Positions 47,814 through 59,795 of a DNA stretch of 64,000 nt are shown here, piece by piece. This stretch comes from Ulota crispa (lineage: Eukaryota; Streptophyta; Bryopsida; Orthotrichales; Orthotrichaceae). The notes under the pieces were generated by a model. That model saw only the letters and a program-made list of their open reading frames with translations. It was not told the DNA's origin and made no database searches. The stretch spans positions 18,468,409 to 18,532,408 of the forward strand of contig OY987250.1 of assembly GCA_963920765.1 (NCBI GenBank). Reading direction: 5' to 3'. Both the position numbers and the translations under genes were made by a program. Every line of letters begins with the position of its first letter. Position 1 is the first letter of the stretch.

Positions 47814-50800
47814 ATGGCCACCTATGAGGGTGAGACACTCCGTGTTGTGGACAAGTTCAATGGAGACAACTTCTCCTTGTTCAAGTTCAAGATGGAGATG
47901 ATCCTTGATGAAAAGGATCTTTGGGACATTCTTGAGGGCAATGAGACGGCCCCTTCAAGTAATAGTGACCCCAAGGTCATCTCGGCCTTCAAAAAGCGTG
48001 AGAGAACCGCGTTTCGCATCTTGTGCACTCACTTGGTCGATGCACAAATTCAACACGTCAATTCTTGTAAAAGAGCTGCGGAAGCATGGAGGACTCTATA
48101 AGGCATCCACGAGACCAAGGGCTTGGCCAATGTGTTGTTTCTGAGGCGCAAGTTCTTCACCATCAAGATGCAAGAGACGGATGACCTCTTGCAATACATC
48201 AACAAGGTGAAGACTCTTGCGGACCAACTCGAAGCCCTTGATGTGCCCGTGACGGAAGGAGACCTTGTCATGACCATTTTGGAGAGCTTGCCACCATCTC
48301 ACGAGAACTTCATTGTGGCCATGGTGACCAAGGACATCAAGGAGCTCACCCTCACCTACGTGACGTCGCAATTGATGCATGAGGTGACAAGGAAGAGAGA
48401 GCATCACATCGTGGCCACGGAGAATGCGGCGTTGGTTGCTCGTCACAAGAGTGGTGGAGATTCAACCAAAACTCAAGGTGAGCCCCTTCTATGCTTCCAT
48501 TGTGGCAAACCGGGCCACTTTGCTCGTAATTGCTACAAACGCAAGAGTAGCAAGGGTGAGAAGGCCAACAAGGCCAAGGCGCATGAGAGTGGTGACGACT
48601 ATGCATTCATGGCCTTTCATGATGGTTCATTGAGCTTGGGGGATGATTGGATCATGGATTCAGGGGCTACCACCCACATGTCACCCATAGAACTCATTTT
48701 GACACCTTTGAGCCCATTTCATCAAGGAAGGTGTTCATGGGTGATGATTCGGTGCTCCAAGCATTTGGAAGGGGTTCCATTTTGGTGGACACCCTTGTTG
48801 ATGGATGCACCAAGCGCATTCGGTTCAAAAATGTGATGTATGTGCCCAAGTTGCAAAGCAACCTCCTTTTGGTGAGCAAGATAGTTGAAGGAGGGTTGAA
48901 TGTGCAATTTGGAGGCCTTGAGTGCATTGTGAGGTCTCCGGATGGAGACACTCGAGCCATGGCATCACGTGAGGGCAACTTGTACATTTTGCGATGCAAG
49001 GTTGTGCATGGCGGAGAGAGTGCCCAAGTTGCGAATTCTACCATGGATGGGCTGATTTTGTGGCATCGACGCATGGGGCACTTCAATGTGCAGAGCTTGA
49101 AGGCTCTTTGAAGCTTGGTGAGTGGCCTTGACCTTCCCAAGTCCCATGGTGATGACTTGCCCAATGCTTGTGAAGGTTGCATTGAGGGCAAGCAACAACG
49201 GCACTCATTTCCAAAGGATGGTGCCACACGTGCCACCAAGGTGTTGGGCATTGTACATTCAGATGTGTGTGGCCCCATGAAGACCACATCATTGGGTGGG
49301 GCAAAGTATTTTTTGACCTTCACTGACGACTTTTCAAGAAAGGTGTGGGTGTACTTTCTCAAGGCCAAGAGCGAGTGCTTTGAGCGATTCAACGTGTTCA
49401 AAGCCTTGGTCGAGAAGGAGGCCGAGTGCTCCATCAAGATATTGCGGTCCGACAACGGCGGGGAGTACACTTCCAACCAATTCGAGGCATATTTGAAGGC
49501 CCAAGGTATTGTGCACCAAACCTCAACTCCACGTACACCGCAGCAAAATGGAGTGGCCGAGAGGGCCAATCGCACCATTGTAGAGATGGCTAGGAGCATG
49601 ATCTATGGCCAAAAGCTTGGATTGGAGTATTGGGCTGAAGCCGTGAGCAACGCGGTGTACATTCGCAATCGATGCCCTACTAGTGCGGTGCATGGCAAAA
49701 CTCCACAAGAGGCGTGGAGTGGGAGGAGGCCTTCGGTAGCACATATCAAGGTATTTGGATGTGTTGCATATGCCAAGATCCCCGATGCATCAAGAACCAA
49801 ACTTGATGCAAAGGCCGTAAGGTGTTTGTATTTGGGATATTGTGAGGGCTCCAAGGCTTATAGGTTGATTTGCTTGGAGTCCAAAAAGATCATTCGATGT
49901 TGTGATGTGACCTTTTGTGAGCATGGAGATTTGCAAAGAGAATTGGAGTTGGGTCCAAGTGGGAGTAGTGGCGACCTTGTTGTGGACACATCTCCAATGC
50001 CCTCAAATGATGATGATGATGATGGAGACAATGAGGACCACCCCCTCGAGGATGGAGATGGTGACATTGTAGAGGATGCAAGCGCAAGCCAAGGTGATGA
50101 GGGCTCCAAGCCCAAGAAGGTCACAAGGAAAAAGAATGCACAAGGCATTGCTCCAACAGCTGATGTGGGAGGCACCCAACATGTGGGAGGCGTGCGGCGA
50201 TCTACAAGGGTAAGCAAGCCTTTGGGAGAGTGGTGGAAGAACCACATCTTTCCTCAACCATCTTCCACCTCGGATCATGCAAATGTGACCCTTGTTCATG
50301 ACCTGACCACACTTGAAGAGGCCTTGGAGTCTCGGGATGCAAGCAAGTGGGAGGCAGCCATGGAGGAGGAGTACCACTCTCTTCATGCGAACGGCGCGTG
50401 GGAGTTGACCACCCTTCCTCCATCTCGCAAGGCCGTGGGATGCAAGTGGGTGTTCAAAACCAAGAGAGATGCCACGGGGGAGATTGTGCGCCACAAGGCA
50501 AGGTTGGTGGCAAGGGGGTTCTCTCAAGTCCAAGGAGTGGACTTCAACGAGACCTTTGCTCCCGTGGCCAAGTTTACCACCATACGGTGCGTTGTGGCCC
50601 TTGGAGCTTCATTGGACTTGGAAATGCACCAAATGGATGTGAAGACGGCCTTCCTCAACGGCGACTCGGAGGAGGACATCTACAAGGAGCAACCCAAGGG
50701 GTTTGTGCAACGTGGTCATGAGCACTTAGTTTGCAAGCTCACAAAGTCTTTGTATGGACTAAAGCAAGCATCGAGAGCATGGTACCAAAAGATTGATGCA

Positions 50801-51895
50801 AGTCTTTCGGATTTTGGCTTTGAGAGGAGTGTGGTTGACCATAGCTTGTGTTTTGCACAAGTGGGAGCCCATGTGATGCTTGTGCTTGTTTATGTTGATG
50901 ACTTGATCATTCTTTCTAGCAACGTGGAGACCATGGGTGCATTGAAGGCTAAGTTGGAGGCGGAATACAAGATGACGGACTTGGGAGAGTTGCACTATTG
51001 TCTTGGAGTGGAGTTTGCAAGAGATCGAGGTGCGAGGACCATCACCATGAGTCAAGCCAAGTATGTGGAGGAGGTGTTGAAGCGTTTTGGCATGGAGGAT
51101 TGCAAACCCATTAGCACTCCATTGGACATCAAGGTGAAGTTGGTGAAGCTCAGTATGGAGGAGTATGATGCGGACGCTTTGAGGATGGTGAGTGTGCCAT
51201 ACAAATCAGCGGTTGGATCATTGATGTAAGCCATGGTGGCTACAAGGGCTGATTTGGCCTTTGCCATTAGCACGGTGAGTCAGCACATGGCAAGGCCGGG
51301 ATGGAGTCATTGGATGGCGGTGAAGAGGATCATGAGGTACCTCAAGGGCACCTTTCATGTGAAGTTGAAATTGGGAGGGGGGCACATACGCTTGATGGGG
51401 TATTGTGATGCAGATTGGGCTGGCAATGCCAATGACAGGAAATCCACCATGGGGTACGCATTTAGCCTTGGAGAGGGCATGGTGTCATGGAGCAGCAAAA
51501 AGCAATGCACGGTGGCTTTATCTACGACAGAGGCAGAGTACATGGCAGCCAGCCATTGCACAAGAGAGGCCATTGAGCTAAGGCAGCTCTTGGAAGATGT
51601 GGGGTGTGAAGACGTGGAGGGCACGTTGATCATGTGTGACAATCAAGGTGCCATAGTTCTTGCCAAGAACCCGGTGCACCATGCGAGGACGAAACACATC
51701 GAGGTGCAACACCATTTTGTGAGGGAGAAAGTGGAGAAGGGAAGCATCACATTGGAGTATTGTCCAACTGAGGACATGTTGGCGGATGTGATGACAAAAG
51801 TGTTGGCAAGGGATAGGCATGAGCGTTTGACGAGAGCCATGGGCATTGGGGACTTTGGCCAATCGCAAAGTGGGAGTGTTGAAAGGATGGAATAG
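47814..51895 (+). pseudogene. Copia Gag-Pol polyprotein of P2, three stops and a frameshift
   Basis: Starts at ATG 47814. It carries TAA 48099-48101, TGA 49109-49111 and TAA 51227-51229 at the same codons as P1. A one-base deletion near 48685 (CACCCATAG against CACCCCATAG in P1), just after the protease motif, shifts the frame. The protease triplet is Asp-Ser-Gly here. Integrase, RT and RNase H motifs are as in P1. The stop TAG 51893-51895 lies within the 3' LTR. Confidence 0.93.
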
Positions 51896-52159
51896 AGCAT
51901 TAGGAGTTTGCTCTAGGCCAAAGGAGATATGCTAGGTGGGGTACTTAGCATTGGAGAGAGAGCACGTGGTAGGAGGCACTTCATAGGGAGGATCAGCCCA
52001 TGAGAGTGGTTATCCCATATGGTTTGGTGAAGGAAGAGTGGTTGGGAGAGTATATAGATGAGAGGGTTTGGGAACCCTCTCATCTCTTTCATTTGTATCT
52101 TATGCATTTGAGTATACCATGTGTGCCTTTGCTCTTCTATCTTCCCTATGTTTTCAATA
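51877..52159 (+). repeat. Copia LTR, P2 3' LTR
   Basis: 283 bp, preceded by the polypurine tract AAAGTGGGAG. Confidence 0.95.
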
Positions 52160-54344
52160 TTGGAGGTGAGTCCACAACAAGGTCACCACTACTCCCACTT
52201 GGACCCAACTCCAAGTCTCCCTGCAACTCTCCTTGCTCACAGAAAGTCACATCACAACATCGAATGATCTTCTTGGACTCCAAACAAATGAGCCTATATG
52301 CCTTGGAGCCCTCACAATATCCCAAAAGCAAACACCTCACCGCCTTTGCATCAAGTTTGGTCCTTGATGCATCCGGGATCTTGGCATATGCAACACACCC
52401 AAACACCCTTATGTGAGCCACGGAAGGCCTCCTCCCACTCCACGCCTCTTGTGGAGTTTTGCCATCCACCGCACTAGTGAGGCATCGATTGCGAATGTAC
52501 ACCGCGTTGCTCACCGCCTCGGCCCAATACTCCAACCCAAGCTTTTGGCCATAGAGCATGCTTCTAGCCATCTCCACAATGGTGCGATTGGCCCTCTCAG
52601 CCACTCCATTTTGCTGCGGCGTACGTGGAGTTGAGGTTTGGTGCACAATACCTTGGGTCTTCAAATAGGCCTCGAATTGGTTGGAAATGTACTCCCCGCC
52701 GTTGTCGGACCGCAACACCTTCATGGAGCACTCCGCCTCCTTCTCCACCAAGGCCTTGAACTCCTTGAAGCGATCAAAACACGCGCTCTTGGCCTTGAGA
52801 AGGTACACCCACACCTTTCTTGAAAGGTCGTCAATGAAGGTCAAGAAATACCTTGCCTCACCCAATGACGTGGTCTTCATGGGGCCACACACATCTGAAT
52901 GCACAATGCCCAACACCTTGGTGGCACGTGTGGCACCATCCTTTGGAAAGGAGTGCCGTTGTTGCTTGCCCTCAATGCAACCCTCACAAGCATTGGGCAA
53001 GCCATCACCATGAGATTTGGGAAGGTCAAGGCCACTCACCAAGCTTGGAAGAGCCCTCAAACTTTGTACATTTAGGTGCCCCATGCGTCGATGCCACAAA
53101 ATCAGCCCATCCTTGGTAGAAGTGGCAACTTGGGCACTCTCTCCTCCATGCACAACCTTGCATCGCAAAAGATACAAGTTGCCCTCTCGTGTTGCCATGG
53201 CTTGGGTGTCTCCATTGGGAGACCTCACAATGCACCCAAAACCTCCAAATTGAACATTCAACCCTCCCTCCACTATCTTGCTCACCGAAAGGAGGTTGCT
53301 TTGCAACTTGGGCACATACAACACATTTTTGAACCGAATGCGCTTGGTGCATCCTTCAACAAGGGTGTCCACCAAAATGGACCCCCTTCCAAGGGCTTGG
53401 AGCACCGATTCGTCACCCATGAACACCTTCCTTTCCGCAATGGCCTCAAAGGTGTCAAAATGAGCTCTATGGGGTGACATGTGGGTGGTAGCCCCAGAAT
53501 CCATGATCCAATCACCCCCGAAGTGCAATGGACCATCATGAGAGGCCATGAACGCATAGTCCTCACCACTCTCTTCTACCTCGGCTTTATTGGCCTTCTC
53601 ACCCTTGCCACTCTTGCGTTTATAGCAATTACGAGCAAAGTGGCCCGGTTTGCCACAATGGAAACATAGAAGGGGCTCACCTTGAACCTTGGTTGAATCT
53701 CCACCACTCTTGTGGCGAGCAACCAATGCCGCACTCTCCGTGGCCACCATCTGATGCTCCTTCTTCCTTGTCACTTCATGCATCAACCGCGACGTCACGT
53801 AGGTGAGGGTGAGCTCCTTGATGTCCTTGGTCACCATGGCCACAATCAAGTTCTCATAAGAAAGTGGCAAGCTCTCAAAAATGGTCATGACAATATCTCC
53901 TTGCGTCACGGGCACATCAAGGGCCTCAAGTTGGTCCGCAAGAGTCTTCACCTTATTGATGTGTTGCAAGAGGTCATCGGTCTCTTGCATCTTCATAGTG
54001 AAGAACTTGCGCCTCAAGAACAACACATTGGCCAAACTCTTGGTTTTGTGGATGCTGCATAGGGTCCTCCATGCTTCCGCAGCTCCCTTGCAAGACTTGA
54101 CGTGTTGAATTTGTGCATCCACCATGTGAGTGCACAAGATGCAAAACGCCGTCCTCTCACGCTTTTTGAAGGCCGAGATGACCTTGGAGTCACTCTCACT
54201 TGAAGGAGGCGTCTCAGTGCCCTCCACAATGTCCCAAAGATCCTTCTCATCAAGGATCATCTCCATTTTGAACTTGAACAAGGAGAAGTTGTCTCCATTG
54301 AACTTGTCCACAACATGGGGTGTCTCACCCTCATAGGTGGCCAT
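52160..54344 (-). pseudogene. Copia M1 gag-protease-integrase half
   Basis: A minus-strand frame from ATG 54344-54342 with about 728 uninterrupted codons to the P2 insertion point. It includes the zinc knuckle (CFHCGKPGHFARNC), protease Asp-Ser-Gly, and integrase HHCC and D..D..E residues. It is the best preserved 5' coding half in the window and shows the unmutated codons at the first two stop positions of P1 and P2. Confidence 0.92.
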
Positions 54345-55204
54345 GGCTAAAGTATGCAACTCAACCACCTCTCAAACAAATCTTTAGCTCTCTATGCACA
54401 CAAAGGGGCTGAAGTATGCAACTCAACCACCTCCCAAGCAAACCCTAGCTCTCTCCACACACAAGGGACTGAAGTATACAACCCAACCCTCAAAGGAGCA
54501 CAAGATCTCCCAAAATGTGAGGTTATCACTCAAACCTCACCCTCAAACTCACTCCTTGCAATTTCAGCCCCCTTTGAGCAAATACTATGCATCCACTTGA
54601 GCAAACAACCTCAAGCAAGGGTAGAAACCAACTAAAGCAAGTACAAACTCACAAATCACCTCTTTGTGCTTCAAACAAGCACTTTGGTGGTGCAACTCCA
54701 CCCTTAGCAACTCCACACCTCCAAAAACTTGTGCAACACCAAATGGACCTCCAAATGAGCTTCAAAGTGGATCAATTCCTCCAATATGATAGATCATATC
54801 CTCCAAGAAGCTCCAAAAAGGTCCACACTTTCACAAACTCGAATTTGGTGCTCCACCAAGCTAAATGAGGATCAGCCACTCTCCAAGAGGTAAAATAAGA
54901 TCTCCAAAGACTCCAAAAGGCAAGCAAAGAGAGATGAAGCTCTTCAAAGGTCCTCTCCCACCACAAATGCACCCCAAACCATGAAACAAGCACGAGTAGT
55001 CCTCCAAATGCTCCACAAGATAGGACAAGCGCTGAAGTAGCTCAAATGAGAAGCAATGTCACTACGAAAACACCCCTAACACTAAAAGGAAGCTAAAGAA
55101 GTCCTCCAAGTGCACAAGGTCGAAATCTAAGGGCTGATGTACCTCAAATGTGATCTCCACTCACCATAATGCACCTCCACACTCTAAGTCGTGGGCCCAT
55201 AACC

Positions 55205-55487
55205 TATTGAAAACATAGGGAAGATAGAAGAGCAAAGGCACACATGGTATACTCAAATGCATAAGATACAAATGGAAGAGATGAGAGGGTCACCCAACCC
55301 TCTCATCTATGTACTCTCCCAATCACTCTCTCTTCACCTAACCATATGGGATAACCACTCTCACGGGCTGATCCTCTCTATGAAGTGCCTCCTACCACAT
55401 GCTCTCTCTTCAATGCTAAGTACCCCACCTAGCATATCTCTTTTGGCCTAGAGCAAACTCCTAATGCTCTATTCCAACCTTTCAACA
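55205..55487 (-). repeat. Copia LTR, M1 5' LTR
   Basis: 283 bp. The hairpin loop is rearranged (GGGTTGGGTGACCC), but the arms remain complementary. It is immediately followed on the right by integrase coding of M2. Confidence 0.95.
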
Positions 55488-56944
55488 CACACATCTGAAT
55501 GCACAATGCCCAACACCTTGGTGGCACGTGTGGCACCATCCTTTGGAAATGAGTGCCGTTGTTGCTTGCCCTCAATGCAACCTTCACAAGCATTGGGCAA
55601 GTCATCACCATGGGACTTGGGAAGGTCAAGGCCACTCACCAAGCTTCGAAGAGCCTTCAAGCTCTGCACATTGAAGTGCCCCATGCGTCGATGCCACAAA
55701 ATCAGCCCATCCATAGTAGAATTCGCAACTTGGGCATTCTCTCCGCCATGCACAACCTTGCATCGCAAAATGTACAAGTTGCCCTCACGTGATGCCATGG
55801 CTCGAGTGTCTCCATCCGGAGACCTCACAATGCACTCAAGGCCTCCAAATTGCACATTAAACCCTCCTTCAACTATCTTGCTCACCGAAAGGAGGTTGCT
55901 TTGCAACTTGGGCACATACAACACATTTTTGAACCGAATGCGCTTGGTGCATCCATCAACAAGGGTGTCCACCAAAATGGAACCCCTTCCAAATGCTTGG
56001 AGCACCGAATCATCACCCATGAACACCTTCCTTGATGAAATGGGCTCAAAGGTGTCAAAATGAGTTCTATGGGGTGACATGTGGGTGGTAGCCCCCAAAT
56101 CCATGATCCAATCATCCCCTAAGCTCAATGAACCATCATGGAAGGCCATGAATGCATAGTCGTCACCACTCTCATGCGCCTTAGTCTTGTTGGCCTTCTC
56201 ACCCTTGCTACTCTTGCGTTTGTAGCAATTACGAGCAAAGTGGCCCAGTTTGCCACAATGGAAGCATAGAAGGGGCTCACCTTGAGTTTTGGTTGAATCT
56301 CCACCACTCTTGTGACGAGCAACCAACGCCGCATTCTCCGTGGCCACGATGTGATGCTCTCTCTTCCTTGTCACCTCATGCATCAATTGCGACGTCACGT
56401 AGGTGAGGGTGAGCTCCTTGATGTCCTTGGTCACCATGGCCACAATCAAGTTCTCGTGAGATGGTGGCAAGCTCTCCAAAATGGTCATGACAAGGTCTCC
56501 TTCCGTCACGGGCACATCAAGGGCTTCGAGTTGGTCCGCAAGAGTCTTCACCTTGTTGATGTGTTGCAAGAGGTCATCCGTCTCTTGCATCTTGATGGTG
56601 AAGAACTTGTGCCTCAGAATCAACACATTGGCCAAGCCCTTGGTCTCGTGGATGCCTTATAGAGTCCTCCATGCTTCCACAGCTCTTTTACAAGAATTGA
56701 CGTGTTGAATTTGTGCATCGACCAAGTGAGTGCACAAGATGCGAAACGCGGTTCTCTCACGCTTTTTAAAGGCCGAGATGACCTTGGGGTCACTATCACT
56801 TGAAGGAGCCGTCTCATTGCCCTCAAGAATGTCCCAAAGATCCTTTTCATCAAGGATCATTTCCATCTTGAACTTGAACAAGGAGAAGTTGTCTCCATTG
56901 AACTTGTCCACAACACGGGGTGTCTCACCTTTGTAGGTGGCCAT
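55488..56944 (-). pseudogene. Copia M2 gag-protease-integrase fragment
   Basis: ATG at 56944-56942. TAA at 56659-56657 matches codon 96 of P1. The later TGA of P1 and P2 is CGA here. It is open to 55488 after the first stop. Confidence 0.9.
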
Positions 56945-57969
56945 GGCTAGAGTATGCAACTCAAAGTGCTCTCAATGTCACAAGAAAATAGCAAGGGGCT
57001 GAAGTATGCAACTCAACCAGCTCCCAACCAAACCCTAGTTCTCTCCACACTCAAAGGAATAAAGTAAGCAACTCAACCACTTTCAATGCTAGCTAGCTCC
57101 AAGACAAGGGGCTGAAGTATGCAACCCAACCACCTATCAAGCAAATCTCTAGCTTTCTATGCACACAAGGGGCTGAAATAATCAACTCAACCACCTCCCA
57201 AGCAAACCCTAGCTCTCTCCACACACAAGGGGCTGAAGTATACAACCCAACCCTCAAAAGAGCACAAGATCTACCCAAAATGTAAGGTTATGACTCAAAC
57301 CTCACCCTCATACTCACTCTTTGCAATTTCAGCCCCCTTTGAGCAAATACTATGCATCCACTTGAGCAAACAAACTCAAGCAAGGGTAGAAACCAACTAA
57401 AACAAGTACAAACTCACAAATCACCTCCTTGTGCTTCAAAGAAGCACTTTGGTGATGCAAATCCACCCTTAGCAACTCCAAGCCTCCAAAAGCTTGTGCA
57501 ACACCAAATAGACCTCCAAATGAGCTCCAAAGTGGATCAACTCCTCCAATATGATAGATCAGATCCTTCAACAAGCTCCAACAAGGTGCACACCTCCACA
57601 AACTCAAATTTGGTGTTCCACCAAGGTAAATGAGGATCAGCCACTCTCCAAGAGGCAAAACAAGATCTCCAAAGACTCCAAAAGGCATGCAAAGAGGGGT
57701 GAAGCTCCTCAAAGGTTCTCTCTAACCACAAATGCACCCCAAACCAAGAAACAAGCACAAAAAGTCCTCCAAATGCTCCACAAGATAAGATAAGGGCTGA
57801 AGTAGCTCAAATGAGAAGCAATGTCACTACAAAAACACTGCTAACACTAAAGAGTAGCTAAAGAAGTCCTCCAAGAGCACAAGGTCGAATTCTAAGGGCT
57901 GATGTAGCTCAAATGTGATCTCCACTCACCATAATGTACCTCCACACTCATAGAAGTGGGCCCATAACT

Positions 57970-58252
57970 TATTGAAAACATAGGGAAGATAGAAGAGCAA
58001 AGGCACACATGGTATACTCAAATGTATAAGATACAAATGGAAGAGATGAGAGGGTTCCCAAACCCTCTCATCTATATACTCTCCCAACCACTCTCCCTTC
58101 ACCAAACCATATGGGATAACCACTCTCACGGGCTGATCCTCCCTATGAAGTGCCTCCTACCACGTGCTCTCTCTCTAATGCTAAGTACCCCACCTAGCAT
58201 ATCTCCTTTGGCCTAGAGCAAACTCCTAATGCTCTATTCCAACCTTTCAACA
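57970..58252 (-). repeat. Copia LTR, M2 5' LTR
   Basis: 283 bp, ending CCTTTCAACA at 58252. It shares the variant CACGGGCTGATCC with the P1 5' LTR. Confidence 0.95.
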
Positions 58253-58534
58253 TTGGATTCATAGGAAACATTCATATGCACATCGTTCGTTCTAACAAGC
58301 ATCTCAAAAAGGTTAAAAAATTCCTTTTATGTAAATTATAATGTTGGAGAGATCATAATCAAGTCTTGTAAATTAGATATTTATATTTTTTATACTAGTT
58401 TCTAGCAAAATAACTAGAACATTATGCATAAAGATACAAACCTAATTATATTGTTTAAGTCAAACAAGTAAATTTTGACTACAAGGAAGTAATATCTAAT
58501 TTATAATATTTGGTCACAATCACCCCAACATTAA
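58253..58534. other. Host flank of M2
   Basis: The first ~75 bp, read on the minus strand, match 59210-59288. The rest is AT-rich and unassigned. Confidence 0.7.
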
Positions 58535-59201
58535 CCCTTAAATTTTTTAGCCATTTTGAAGGTGTTTTGGACCTCAATTTTGTAAGTTATGAAAGGGTGA
58601 GGCTAAAAGAATGATGAGTCATTTTTAGGCCAAAGTAACCATAAGATCTTATAGAAAGCCAAGTCCTTATCATCTCTACAAAGTTTGGTTTCAATCCAAG
58701 GGTTTGATTGGAAGATTATAACAAAAATGTAAATGGTACTACAAGGAAACTAATGTTTTGGAGTAGTTGAAATTGTGCTTTGATTGGCTCTTTTGGACAC
58801 ATAACATTATAAAAAGTTGGCATCTTATGCTCATTCTCAAGGTAATCAAGTTCCATACCCATAGAAACAAGTCTTGTATTTTTAGGGTAAAAAATGAGTG
58901 AGAAAATGGTTTTGCAATAGTGACCACTTTACCTTAAATTTCAAAAATTGTGAGTAAAAATGAAGACTTTCACAAATCTAAGGCCAAAATTTAACACTAC
59001 AACTCCAAGACCACCCATGGTTTGAAAATTTCTGTAAATTCAATGGTGACTCTTCTTCTAAATTTGAAAACACCCCTACATAGCTAACTTGTATATTTTT
59101 CAAATGAGTCAAAGTTCAAGTGACTCTTCACATTCCTAAGGTCAGAAATGGCATTGCTAAAAACCAATTGACCCAATTTGGGTCGATGAAAAAGTTAAGG
59201 G
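58535..59201. mobile_element. TTAA-flanked (piggyBac-like) element G
   Basis: TTAA at 58531-58534 and 59202-59205. The ends are CCCTTAAATTTTTTAG and, inverted, CCCTTAACTTTTTCAT (13 of 16). The interior is 667 bp and non-coding. Confidence 0.55.
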
Positions 59202-59204
59202 TTA

Positions 59205-59545
59205 AAATCTTCATAGAAGGAATTTTAAAACTTTTTGAAGATGCTTGTTATAAGGAAAGATGTGCATATGATGTTTTCTATGAATCCATACAATCAATTC
59301 TCAAAATTTTTTTACCAATGTAAAAAATAATAATATATGTAAAATTGTGAATATTATGTAAAATCATTCACCTTATTTAAGGTTTTGGTTTTTTGAAACT
59401 CAAAATTTGATATACTTGATTGGGATTGAGTAAGAATAAAAATAATAATGGTACAAGATTCTGAAATGTTGCTTTATTTTATAAAATGCCAAGATTTTTG
59501 AAGGTAAAATAGGGTGAACGAAAATAGTTTGTAGGTCACGGTACA
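59205..59545 (+). repeat. Unoccupied paralog of the P1/M2 insertion site
   Basis: Its left part (to 59288) matches the flank of M2 in inverse orientation. Its right part (from 59285) matches the flank of the P1 3' LTR. The two parts are contiguous here across CTATGAATCCATACAATC. Confidence 0.85.
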
Positions 59546-59795
59546 TGGATGGGACCACTGAAAGGTAGGAGAGTGGACGCTGAACGAAAATGGTAGGTGA
59601 CGGAACAACCGTCGTCACTCGCCATCCAAGAACCACACAAGTAGTAAGTTCGCAGAATCATGTCGAAGTAAGTTAATGAGGGACAGGAGAAGTTTCAGAA
59701 CTTTCCACGCCCTCGCAAACAAACTACTGTAACGATCGGGGATAACAAACAAGAAGCGTTGTCGGCCTGGTGCTATAATTCAAAACCCTAAACCC

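Larger units (their letters stand above)
46721..52159 (+). mobile_element. Full-length Ty1/copia retrotransposon P2, nested in M1
   Basis: 5439 bp with two LTRs. It is flanked by TCGGA (46716-46720) and TTGGA (52160-52164), a 5-bp target duplication with one mismatch. Its LTRs differ at about four sites (1.4%), fewer than those of P1. Confidence 0.95.
44531..55487 (-). mobile_element. Ty1/copia retrotransposon M1, split by P2
   Basis: A minus-orientation element whose 3' half (44531-46720) and 5' half (52160-55487) are separated by the plus-orientation element P2. Without P2 it would be about 5.5 kb, the family length. Outer flanks ACGTG (left) and CACAC (right) do not match, so at least one side was rearranged after insertion. 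This copy lacks all three stops found in P1 and P2. Confidence 0.9.
55488..58252 (-). mobile_element. Truncated Ty1/copia element M2 (5' half only)
   Basis: Minus orientation: LTR (57970-58252), leader, gag, protease and the first part of integrase, ending at 55488 against the M1 LTR. Its leader carries the same five-unit repeat block as P1, including a private segment near TTGGAGCTAGCTAGC, and the same Asp-Leu-Gly protease variant. The right flank TTGGATTCATAGG is host DNA. Confidence 0.92.
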
